5,276 nt of DNA, taken from positions 1 through 5,276 of the forward strand of contig JAPLIF010000303.1 in NCBI GenBank assembly GCA_026389255.1, in the 5' to 3' direction. The stretch is from Cyanobacteriota bacterium (GTDB taxonomy: Bacteria > Cyanobacteriota > Cyanobacteriia > PCC-6307 > Cyanobiaceae). A program made the translations under genes and the position numbers. Positions 1 to 5,276 of the stretch are shown here, piece by piece. The notes beneath the pieces were generated by a model. The model had not been told where the DNA came from. It was given only the letters and a program-made list of their open reading frames with translations, and ran no database searches. Each line of letters begins with the position of its first letter. Position 1 is the first letter of the stretch.

Positions 1-2
1 CC

Positions 3-2174
3 ACCTTTCGCCACGAAGCGGACGCCAACTACAAGGCCCATCGGGAAACGGCCCCGGAGCACTTCTTCGCCGACCTGGCCAACCTGCAACAGATTCTCAA
101 GGAAGATCTCGATCTTTCCCTTTGTCTTGCTCCCGGATACGAAGCCGACGACGTGCTGGGCACCCTGGCCCTGCGGGGGGCCGATGAGGGCTGGCGGGTG
201 CGCATCCTCTCGGGCGACCGTGACCTGTTTCAACTGGTCGATGACGAGCGAGATATCGCTGTGCTGTACATGGGAGGTGGGCCCTATGCCAAGAACGGCG
301 GTCCCATCGAGATGCGACGTGAGGGAGTGATCGCCAAGCTCGGTGTCCCCCCCGAAGATGTGATCGACCTCAAGGCCCTCACCGGCGACCCCTCCGACAA
401 CATTCCAGGGGTCAAGGGAGTGGGACCCAAAACAGCGATCAACCTGTTGCAAGCCCACGGCAACCTGGAGGGGATCTTCGCCGACCTCAGCCAACAGAAA
501 GGGGCGCTTCGCACCAAACTGGAAACCGGCCGGGACAGTGCTTTCCATTCGCGAATGCTGGCCCGCATCCTGCTGGATGTCCCCCTGGCCGACCCACCGC
601 GCCTTGCCCTCGGGGAAGTCAAACCGGAAGCCCTGGCGGACAGCCTCCAAAAGCTCGAATTGTTCAGCCTCCACAAGCAGGTGGACACCTTCGCTCGACT
701 GCTTTCGGTCAACCCCAACCAACGGGCACTCAGCGAAGCGCCACCACCACCAGGGCCCCGCACCGTCCCGGGCCCCAACCAGCCCACGGGCGTTCCATTG
801 GAAGGGGATGCCGACGCCAGCCATCCCAGTGTCGGGCCCCACGATCGGCCCCACGATCGGCCCCACGACGGCGCCACGCCCGGTCCCATCCCCGCGCTGG
901 CTCCACTCCTGGTACAAAGCCCCCAGGCCCTCGAAACCCTGCTGCAGCTCCTCTGGGAGCAGACCGATCCCTGGGCTCCCGTCGCCCTGGACACGGAGAC
1001 CACCTCCTTGAACCCCTTTCGGGCCGAGCTGGTGGGTCTTGGCCTGGCCTGGGGATCGGGCCCTGGCGAGTTGGCCTACATCCCCATCGCCCACCAGGGC
1101 GCGCCGGCAAGCGATCTGCTCAGCGATGCCCCCCCGCCGCCCCTGCAGCTGCCCCTCCACGAGGTGCTTGGGGCCCTGGCCCCGTGGCTGGCCAGCAGGG
1201 CCCACCCCAAGACCCTGCAGAACGCCAAATACGACCGCTTGATCCTGATGCGCCACGGCGTGGTCCTGGAAGGGGTCGTCATGGACACCCTGCTGGCGGA
1301 TTACCTGCGGGACGCGGGCGATAAGCATGGCCTCGAGGCCCTGGCCGAGCGGAACTTCCACTTCAGCCCCACCAGCTACAACGACCTGGTCCCCAAGGGA
1401 ACCAGCTTCGCCACCGTTCCCCTGGAACAAGCCGCCGAGTACTGCGGCATGGACGTCCACCTCACCTGGCGACTCACCGCCCTGCTGCGCCAGCAACTGG
1501 CGGACCTAGGGCCGGCCCTCCTGCCCCTGCTTGAACAGGTGGAACTCCCGCTGGAAGCGGTGCTGGCCACAATGGAGGCCACAGGGATCCGCATCGATGT
1601 CCCCTACCTACGGGAGCTAGGCCAGGAACTGGGCAAGAGCCTGGCCCAGCTCGAATGCGACGCCCACCAAGCAGCCGGAGGGGAGTTCAACCTGGCTTCT
1701 CCCAAACAACTGGGGGAATTGCTCTTCGAGACCCTCAAACTGGATCGCAAGAAATCCCGCAAAACCAAAACCGGCTGGAGCACCGATGCGGCGGTGCTTG
1801 AAAAACTGGAAGCCGACCATGCGGTGGTGCCGCTGCTGCTGGAGCACCGCACCCTCAGCAAACTGCGCAGCACCTACATCGACGCCCTGCCGGCCCTGGT
1901 TGAAGCGGAAACCGGCAGGGTGCATACGGACTTCAACCAGGCCGTGACGGCCACGGGCCGGCTTTCCAGTAGCAACCCCAACCTCCAGAACATCCCGATC
2001 CGCACCGAGTTCAGTCGGCGGATCCGTAAGGCTTTCCTGCCCCAGGAAGGCTGGCAGCTCATCAGCGCCGACTATTCCCAGATTGAACTGCGCATCCTCA
2101 CCCACCTCTCGGGGGAACCGGTGCTGATCGCGCCGATGAACGGAGACTCGGCAAGACGATCAACTTCGGGGTGA
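3..2174 (+). CDS. polA: DNA polymerase I, 5' piece (5' nuclease + 3'-5' exonuclease + start of polymerase domain); cut by window start and by a frameshifting deletion
   Basis: Repair and Okazaki-fragment polymerase of the cytoplasm. The reading frame is open from base 3 (TFRHEADANYKAHRE), about 67 residues into the family. Counting base 3 as residue 1, the 5' nuclease metal ligands are visible as EADD (residues 47-50), GDRD (D72, D74) and GDPSDN (D129, D132), followed by a helix-hairpin-helix GVKGVG. A Pro/His-rich linker follows at about 240-285. The 3'-5' exonuclease has DTE (D330, E332), NAKYD (N407, D411) and YCGMD (Y480, D484), so proofreading should be intact. The polymerase part has FNLASPKQL, TATGRLSS and motif A SADYSQIELR (D690, E695; bases 2070-2087). 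After GEPVLI (ending 2129) the homology stops; the last 15 codons are out-of-frame sequence ending at TGA 2172-2174. Identity is clear; function as written is doubtful because motifs B and C are in another frame. Confidence 0.95.
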   Translation, partial: TFRHEADANYKAHRETAPEHFFADLANLQQILKEDLDLSLCLAPGYEADDVLGTLALRGADEGWRVRILSGDRDLFQLVDDERDIAVLYMGGGPYAKNGGPIEMRREGVIAKLGVPPEDVIDLKALTGDPSDNIPGVKGVGPKTAINLLQAHGNLEGIFADLSQQKGALRTKLETGRDSAFHSRMLARILLDVPLADPPRLALGEVKPEALADSLQKLELFSLHKQVDTFARLLSVNPNQRALSEAPPPPGPRTVPGPNQPTGVPLEGDADASHPSVGPHDRPHDRPHDGATPGPIPALAPLLVQSPQALETLLQLLWEQTDPWAPVALDTETTSLNPFRAELVGLGLAWGSGPGELAYIPIAHQGAPASDLLSDAPPPPLQLPLHEVLGALAPWLASRAHPKTLQNAKYDRLILMRHGVVLEGVVMDTLLADYLRDAGDKHGLEALAERNFHFSPTSYNDLVPKGTSFATVPLEQAAEYCGMDVHLTWRLTALLRQQLADLGPALLPLLEQVELPLEAVLATMEATGIRIDVPYLRELGQELGKSLAQLECDAHQAAGGEFNLASPKQLGELLFETLKLDRKKSRKTKTGWSTDAAVLEKLEADHAVVPLLLEHRTLSKLRSTYIDALPALVEAETGRVHTDFNQAVTATGRLSSSNPNLQNIPIRTEFSRRIRKAFLPQEGWQLISADYSQIELRILTHLSGEPVLIAPMNGDSARRSTSG
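835..870 (+). repeat. Three tandem 12-base units in the polA linker
   Basis: GGCCCCACGATC occurs at 835-846 and again at 847-858; a third unit at 859-870 ends in CG instead of TC. The period is a multiple of three, so it keeps the frame and encodes PHDRPHDRPHDG. It lies in the low-complexity linker between the 5' nuclease and 3'-5' exonuclease domains, where length changes should be tolerated. It is probably a slippage-born minisatellite, with no evidence of a dedicated function. Confidence 0.85.
2127..2131 (+). other. Deletion and frameshift junction inside polA
   Basis: The 5' piece matches PolA in the frame of bases divisible by three up to about codon ATC 2127-2129. The downstream match starts in another frame at GCC 2132. 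In the family about 24-26 residues separate these points; in E. coli Pol I they are roughly residues 725-750, including the GKDIH segment with H734. About 70 bases are therefore missing, a number that leaves remainder 1 on division by 3. The exact breakpoint and any microhomology cannot be fixed without an intact relative. This is inferred by alignment from memory with E. coli and cyanobacterial PolA. Confidence 0.85.
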
Positions 2175-2722
2175 TCTATGGCATGGGGGCCCAGCGTTTC
2201 GCCCGGGAGACAGGCGTGGGCCAGGCCCAGGCCAAGGACTTCCTGAGCCGTTACCGGCAGCGTTACGCCCGCGTCTTCGCCTATCTGGAAATGCAAGAGC
2301 GGCTGGCCCTGAGCCAGGGCTACGTGGAAACGATCCTGGGGCGCCGCCGCCCGTTCCATTTCGATCCGGCCGGCCTGGGTCGCTGGCGTGGGCGGGATCC
2401 CTTGTCCATCGAGTTGGAGGTGGCCCGCAGGGCCGGGATGGAGGGCCAGCAGTTACGGGCCGCCGCCAATGCCCCCATTCAAGGGTCCAGCGCCGACATC
2501 ATCAAAATTGCCATTGTGCAGCTGCACCACGCCCTGATCCAGGCCGACCTGCCGGCCCGCCTGCTCCTGCAGGTGCACGATGAACTGGTGCTGGAGGCGG
2601 CCCCCGAAGTCGTGGAGACGGTCCTCGATCTGACCCGTCGCACCATGCAGGACGCCGTGAAACTAGACGTCCCCCTCAAGGTGGACACAGGGGTGGGACC
2701 CAACTGGATGGAGGCGAAGTAG
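2132..2722 (+). CDS. polA: DNA polymerase I, 3' piece (polymerase fingers and palm, motifs B and C), out of frame with the 5' piece
   Basis: Homology to the polymerase domain resumes at base 2132 with ADERRLGKTINFGVIYG. This is motif B (O helix), matching E. coli R754 (codon 2141), K758 (2153), F762 (2165) and Y766 (2177). The frame continues through QRFARETGV, GYVETILGRRRPF, the QGSSADIIK segment and motif C VHDELV (catalytic Asp 2579-2581, Glu 2582-2584) to TAG at 2720-2722, the usual C-terminal end of the family (NW near the end, as in E. coli). The only start codon in this frame is GTG 2171, which overlaps the 5' piece's TGA as GTGA. A protein begun there would lack the Arg, Lys and Phe of motif B, so it is very unlikely to be active. 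The piece itself shows no other stops or decay, which fits a recent break or an assembly error rather than an old pseudogene. Confidence 0.9.
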   Translation, partial: ADERRLGKTINFGVIYGMGAQRFARETGVGQAQAKDFLSRYRQRYARVFAYLEMQERLALSQGYVETILGRRRPFHFDPAGLGRWRGRDPLSIELEVARRAGMEGQQLRAAANAPIQGSSADIIKIAIVQLHHALIQADLPARLLLQVHDELVLEAAPEVVETVLDLTRRTMQDAVKLDVPLKVDTGVGPNWMEAK

Positions 2723-2737
2723 GGGCGCTGTCAGGGC

Positions 2738-2754
2738 TGATGCCGTCGGCGTCA
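2738..2754 (+). other. Small hairpin just after polA stop (possible terminator remnant)
   Basis: TGATGCC (2738-2744) can pair with GGCGTCA (2748-2754) around a three-base loop GTC: seven pairs, one of them G-U. It starts 16 bases after the polA stop. No T-run follows (next bases CCGAAACATG), so it is not a typical intrinsic terminator. A hairpin this small could arise by chance in G/C-rich DNA. Confidence 0.3.
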
Positions 2755-2761
2755 CCGAAAC

Positions 2762-3535
2762 ATGAGAAACTCCAAAAGGTCCGATGTAAATGCATTTCAA
2801 CGCCTGCTAGGTGATGGGTCCCCGTGGGGAATGGAAATCCAATACGCCGTTCAACCAAGCCCCGACGGTCTGGCCCAAGCCTTCCTGATCGGGTCGGAAT
2901 TTTTAGGAAAAAGCACGGCTGCCCTAGTACTTGGCGATAACTTATTCCATGGCGATGATTTAGTTCATCAATTGCAAGCAACCTACAAAAACAATGCGGG
3001 AGCCACCGTTTTCGCCTATCCCGTCAGTGATCCCGAACGCTATGGCGTGGTGGAATTCGATGCCGAAGGAAGGGTGATCAGCATTGAGGAAAAGCCCCAA
3101 CAACCCCGATCCCGCTATGCCATCACGGGCCTTTATTTTTATGATGAAACTGTGGTGGAACGTGCCAAACAGGTGAGACCATCACACCGTGGTGAACTGG
3201 AAATCACAGACCTAAACCAGTTATATTTGGACGAAGGTTTGCTGAAGGTTGAGCTCATGGGTCGGGGGATGGCATGGTTAGACACCGGCACCCCCGATTC
3301 TCTCCACGAAGCGGCCAGCTACATCCGCACCCTGGAACACAGGCAGGGACTTAAGGTAGGGTCTCCCGAAGAGGTAGCTTGGCGCATGAAGTGGATTGAT
3401 GATGCTCAGTTAGAGCGTCTTGCCCAGCCGTTGAAGAAAAGCGGTTATGGCTCCTATCTTCTGAAGCTGCTAAGCGACCCACGCCTTACCAACTCCGGTG
3501 TCATCCGTCCCCAGCCAACCACCCACGCCACTTGA
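2762..3535 (+). CDS. rmlA: Glucose-1-phosphate thymidylyltransferase, N-terminally truncated
   Basis: RmlA (RfbA) joins glucose-1-phosphate and dTTP to give dTDP-glucose, the first step to dTDP-L-rhamnose. Family matches, numbered from ATG 2762: FQRLLGDGS (12-20), QPSPDGLAQAF (31-41), metal-site LVLGDN (55-60), YGVVEFD (94-100), EEKP (109-112), TGLYFYD (122-128), GELEITDLN (144-152) and WLDTGT (172-177), ending with a normal C-terminus. Homology begins only at about codon GAT 2783 (DVNAF, near E. coli residue 60). The GGxGTRLxPxT nucleotide-binding signature and the following SKQLLP lysine are absent, and residues 1-7 match nothing I recognise. At 257 residues it is short of the usual 290-300. 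ATG 2762 has no clear ribosome binding site and is probably just the first ATG in the surviving frame. It should be inactive as written. Base composition is distinctly more A/T-rich than polA. Its stop overlaps the rmlC start. Confidence 0.92.
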   Translation: MRNSKRSDVNAFQRLLGDGSPWGMEIQYAVQPSPDGLAQAFLIGSEFLGKSTAALVLGDNLFHGDDLVHQLQATYKNNAGATVFAYPVSDPERYGVVEFDAEGRVISIEEKPQQPRSRYAITGLYFYDETVVERAKQVRPSHRGELEITDLNQLYLDEGLLKVELMGRGMAWLDTGTPDSLHEAASYIRTLEHRQGLKVGSPEEVAWRMKWIDDAQLERLAQPLKKSGYGSYLLKLLSDPRLTNSGVIRPQPTTHAT

Positions 3536-4122
3536 CCGTGCAGGTAGAGACATTCAGTGTTGAGGGGCCCTTGCTCCTGACGCCTCGGGTCTTCAACGAT
3601 GACCGAGGTTTCTTTTACGAAAGCTGGAACCAGCGCGCCTTGGCCGAGGCCCTTGGCCTGACGGTGGAGCAGTCGCCTGTCTTTGCCCAGGACAACCATT
3701 CGAGCTCCAGTTTTGGAGTGGTCCGGGGGTTGCACTTCCAACTTGAACCGGAACCCCAGGCCAAGTTGATACGTTGCGTGGTCGGCGAAATCTTCGACGT
3801 GGCAGTTGATCTGCGTCAATCCTCCCCCACCTTTGGCCAATCTGTGGGAGCCCTGCTGAGCGCCAGCAACCACCAACAACTCTGGGTGCCCGTGGGCTTT
3901 GCCCATGGATTCTTGACCCTGAGCAACCAAGCCGAAGTGCTCTACAAAGCCAGTCACTTTTGGAGTAAGTCCTGCGAACGCTCCCTGCTATGGAACGATC
4001 CTGCCCTTGGCATCGACTGGCCGTTGGGACGATTGGGCGACCAGAAGGCCTGCCTGGCCCCCAAGGATGCTGAAGCGCCCAAGCTGGCGGAGTTGGCCAG
4101 CCGAGGAGAACTCTTCCCATGA
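3532..4122 (+). CDS. rmlC: dTDP-4-dehydrorhamnose 3,5-epimerase
   Basis: RmlC (RfbC) epimerises dTDP-4-keto-6-deoxyglucose at C3 and C5, the third step to dTDP-L-rhamnose. At 196 residues it is close to the usual 180-200 of this cupin family. Numbered from TTG 3532: FNDDRGFFYESW (21-32), QDNHSSSS (53-60), VRGLHFQ with the catalytic-type His68, Lys78 in QAKLIRC, VPVGFAHGF (His125), LYK (Tyr138, matching the proposed acid/base Tyr132 of the M. tuberculosis enzyme) and LLWNDPALGIDWP (152-164, Asp156). Six residues after Tyr138, where well-studied enzymes have another Tyr, this one has Trp144. The start is uncertain. TTG 3532 overlaps the rmlA stop as TTGA, which suits translational coupling, whereas GTG 3538 gives an N-terminus closer to family length. 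Neither has a clear Shine-Dalgarno sequence. Confidence 0.95.
   Translation: MTVQVETFSVEGPLLLTPRVFNDDRGFFYESWNQRALAEALGLTVEQSPVFAQDNHSSSSFGVVRGLHFQLEPEPQAKLIRCVVGEIFDVAVDLRQSSPTFGQSVGALLSASNHQQLWVPVGFAHGFLTLSNQAEVLYKASHFWSKSCERSLLWNDPALGIDWPLGRLGDQKACLAPKDAEAPKLAELASRGELFP
4103..4108 (+). promoter_or_regulatory. Ribosome binding site for rmlD
   Basis: GAGGAG lies inside the 3' end of rmlC, ten bases before ATG 4119. It is the only good Shine-Dalgarno match at a start in this window and supports ATG 4119 as the rmlD start within the ATGA overlap. Confidence 0.6.
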
Positions 4123-5015
4123 GCACCAAGCGGGTTTTGCTGACCGGCTCCGATGGTCAGCTGGGTCAAGCCCTACGCCAAAGCGTGCCAGCCGAGATCG
4201 AACTCATCGCCGTGGGGCGAAGCCAACTGGACCTGGCCGACGCCACGGCCTGCCACCAGACCGTCATGGATTTAAGGCCCGATTGGGTGCTAAATGGGGG
4301 GGCCTACACCGCCGTTGACAAGGCCGAAACCGAACCGGAGCTCGCCGAGGCTGTCAACGCCGGCGCCCCGGAAGCCTTCGCCCGGGCCCTAGCCGAAACC
4401 GGCGGCCGCTTGCTCCAGGTGAGTACGGACTTCGTCTTCAACGGTTGTCAGGGCACGCCCTACCTGCCAGGACAACCGGTGGATCCAATGGGGATCTACG
4501 GCAGCAGCAAGGCCCATGGCGAACAACGTGCCCGCCAGGCTATGCCCCAGGACCGCTGCTGCATCCTGCGCACCAGTTGGGTCTATGGACCCGTGGGCAA
4601 GAATTTCTGTCTCACCATGCTGCGGCTGCATCGCCTCAAGGCGGAAGCCGGCGAACCTTTAGCCGTGGTCGCCGACCAGGTGGGTTGCCCCACTTCCACC
4701 TTGACCCTGGCTGCGGCGTGCTGGAGCCTGGTTCAGCGAGATATCAGCGGAGTCCACCACTGGAGTGACGCCGGCTCGGCCAGTTGGTATGACTTTGCCG
4801 TCGCCATCGGCACCCAAGGGGCGGCCCAAGGGCTCATCGAGAGAGAAGCCCGCGTCATCCCGATCCGCACCAGCGACTACCCCACTCCAGCAACCCGTCC
4901 CGGCTATTCCCTGCTCGAATGCACCGCCACCCGCACCGCGCTCGATCTTCCTCCGTTGCACTGGCAGGAGGCCCTCAACCAAGTTCTGGCGGCCGTACCC
5001 CAGGCCCAATCCTGA
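4119..5015 (+). CDS. rmlD: dTDP-4-dehydrorhamnose reductase
   Basis: RmlD (RfbD) uses NAD(P)H to reduce dTDP-4-keto-L-rhamnose to dTDP-L-rhamnose, the last step of the pathway. At 298 residues it has normal family length and is a short-chain dehydrogenase of the extended type. Visible parts: Rossmann motif TGSDGQLG (9-16), NGGAYTAVDKAE (59-70, where the family has N-x-A-A-Y-T), STDFVFNG with Thr103, the catalytic pair Tyr127 and Lys131 in YGSSKAHGE, RTSWVYG (151-157), DQVGCPT (186-192) and RPGYSLLEC (260-268). ATG 4119 overlaps the rmlC TGA as ATGA and has GAGGAG ten bases upstream, so translation is probably coupled to rmlC. The gene looks intact, in contrast to rmlA two genes upstream. Confidence 0.96.
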   Translation: MSTKRVLLTGSDGQLGQALRQSVPAEIELIAVGRSQLDLADATACHQTVMDLRPDWVLNGGAYTAVDKAETEPELAEAVNAGAPEAFARALAETGGRLLQVSTDFVFNGCQGTPYLPGQPVDPMGIYGSSKAHGEQRARQAMPQDRCCILRTSWVYGPVGKNFCLTMLRLHRLKAEAGEPLAVVADQVGCPTSTLTLAAACWSLVQRDISGVHHWSDAGSASWYDFAVAIGTQGAAQGLIEREARVIPIRTSDYPTPATRPGYSLLECTATRTALDLPPLHWQEALNQVLAAVPQAQS

Positions 5016-5031
5016 TCGTGGTAACCCACGA
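5016..5031 (+). other. Small hairpin immediately after rmlD stop
   Basis: TCGTGG (5016-5021) and CCACGA (5026-5031) are a perfect six-base inverted repeat around the loop TAAC, starting at the base after the rmlD stop. No T-run follows, so an intrinsic terminator is not supported. It could protect the mRNA 3' end or be chance. Confidence 0.35.
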
Positions 5032-5068
5032 CCAATGATTCCGGCAACCCGCGACCCCTAACTCCGGC
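5023..5068 (+). repeat. Imperfect 23-base tandem repeat in the rmlD-rmlB spacer
   Basis: Bases 5023-5045 and 5046-5068 are adjacent copies that agree at 18 of 23 positions. Both start AACCC, share CGACC at unit positions 7-11, and end TCCGGC. The first copy overlaps the hairpin after rmlD. The repeat fills about half of the 94-base spacer. It looks like an old local duplication; no binding protein is indicated. Confidence 0.6.
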
Positions 5069-5091
5069 TCCCATCCACCCTTCCCCTTCCC
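5069..5091 (+). other. Pyrimidine-rich tract upstream of rmlB
   Basis: Of these 23 bases, 21 are C or T and none is G. The tract ends 18 bases before ATG 5110. There is no Shine-Dalgarno sequence in front of rmlB, so this C/T-rich stretch is the untranslated leader if a promoter lies in the spacer. I see no convincing -35/-10 pair, and read-through from rmlD is equally possible. Confidence 0.4.
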
Positions 5092-5109
5092 GTCCTGATT
5101 TCTGACCAC

Positions 5110-5276
5110 ATGACCCCCTACCCCACTGGCGTCCCCGATGTCTCCAACCTGCTGGCGGGGAGGCAACGCATCCTGGTCACGGGCGGTGCAGGCTTCATCG
5201 GTGGGGCCGTGGTGCGCCGACTGCTGAGGGACAGCAGTGCCACGGTCTTCAACCTAGACAAGATGGGTTATGCCGG
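5110..5276 (+). CDS. rmlB: dTDP-glucose 4,6-dehydratase, N-terminal part (cut by window end)
   Basis: RmlB (RfbB) converts dTDP-glucose to dTDP-4-keto-6-deoxyglucose with bound NAD+, the second step to dTDP-L-rhamnose. Only 55 complete codons are visible. From ATG 5110, residues 21-31 read [11 protein letters not shown], the Rossmann GxxGxxG motif of extended short-chain dehydrogenases. Residues 48-55 (NLDKMGYA) end the second strand with the Asp that binds the NAD ribose; the N-L-D-K-x-x-Y-A wording is typical of RmlB rather than other sugar epimerases. About 19 residues precede the first strand, longer than in E. coli RmlB, and I see no later start codon before the motif. No Shine-Dalgarno sequence is evident. 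It follows rmlD after 94 bases on the same strand and completes the rmlA-C-D-B set. Confidence 0.9.
   Translation, partial: MTPYPTGVPDVSNLLAGRQRILVTGGAGFIGGAVVRRLLRDSSATVFNLDKMGYA

Noticed and set aside
835..870. CRISPR-like repeat
   Set aside because: Units are directly adjacent without spacers, only 12 bases long, and lie in frame inside polA.
284..1003. Long open frames on the minus strand, such as this one opposite polA, and others opposite rmlC and rmlD
   Set aside because: They are explained by G/C-rich codon bias of the sense genes. Their translations are Arg/Ser/Gly/Pro-rich with no recognisable motif.
2124..2174. Programmed ribosomal frameshift joining the two polA pieces
   Set aside because: A frameshift could restore the frame but not the missing ~24 residues, and I see no slippery heptamer at the junction.
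2060..2722. A natural split or intein-containing DNA polymerase I
   Set aside because: There is no intein sequence or splice-junction residue at the break, and the two pieces do not add up to a whole protein because about 24 residues are missing.
2738..2754. Intrinsic terminator for polA
   Set aside because: The hairpin has no following T-run, so it is kept only as a low-confidence hairpin.
2740..2814. Tiny ORF (24 codons, starting MPSASPKHEKLQK) across the polA-rmlA junction
   Set aside because: It is short, has no ribosome binding site, overlaps rmlA in another frame, and resembles nothing I recognise.
1..5276. HIP1 (GCGATCGC) sites as a cyanobacterial marker
   Set aside because: I found none by eye. 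This is compatible with picocyanobacteria, which often lack them, but proves nothing.

Overview
The window reads as a piece of a high-GC cyanobacterial chromosome, probably a picocyanobacterium of the Synechococcus/Cyanobium kind. The basis is the wording of the DNA polymerase I (for example the GVIYGMGAQRFARE segment), G/C-rich third codon positions, and a dTDP-rhamnose block in the order rmlA-rmlC-rmlD-rmlB, all on the plus strand. This assignment is inference; no marker gene settles it.

Layout. Bases 1-2722 hold polA (DNA polymerase I), entering from upstream of the window. It keeps the 5' nuclease domain (missing about its first 67 residues), a Pro/His-rich linker with a 12-base tandem repeat, a 3'-5' exonuclease domain with its metal-binding motifs, and the polymerase domain. 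Near 2127-2131 about 24 codons are absent and the frame shifts, so the gene is read as two pieces: motif A ends the first, motifs B and C lie in the second. Bases 2723-2782 are an unexplained junction with a small hairpin. Bases 2762-3535 are rmlA lacking its first ~58 codons, including the nucleotide-binding signature. Then come rmlC (3532-4122) and rmlD (4119-5015), each overlapping its upstream neighbour by four bases, a 94-base spacer with a small hairpin, an imperfect 23-base tandem repeat and a pyrimidine-rich tract, and the start of rmlB (5110 to the window end).

How the genes work together. RmlA, RmlB, RmlC and RmlD turn glucose-1-phosphate and dTTP into dTDP-L-rhamnose, the donor for rhamnose in lipopolysaccharide O-chains, capsule and other surface glycans. 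The overlaps suggest rmlA-C-D are co-translated. polA has no functional link to this pathway.

Main observation. Two separate lesions, an internal frameshifting deletion in polA and loss of the 5' end of rmlA, lie about 650 bases apart and bracket an otherwise well-conserved polA 3' piece. Because PolA is usually important for growth and rmlB/C/D look intact, an assembly error or chimera is at least as likely as real gene decay. Apart from this the window is ordinary housekeeping and surface-sugar DNA; I see no new system, RNA gene, mobile element or CRISPR array. No gene-free stretch exceeds 300 bases.
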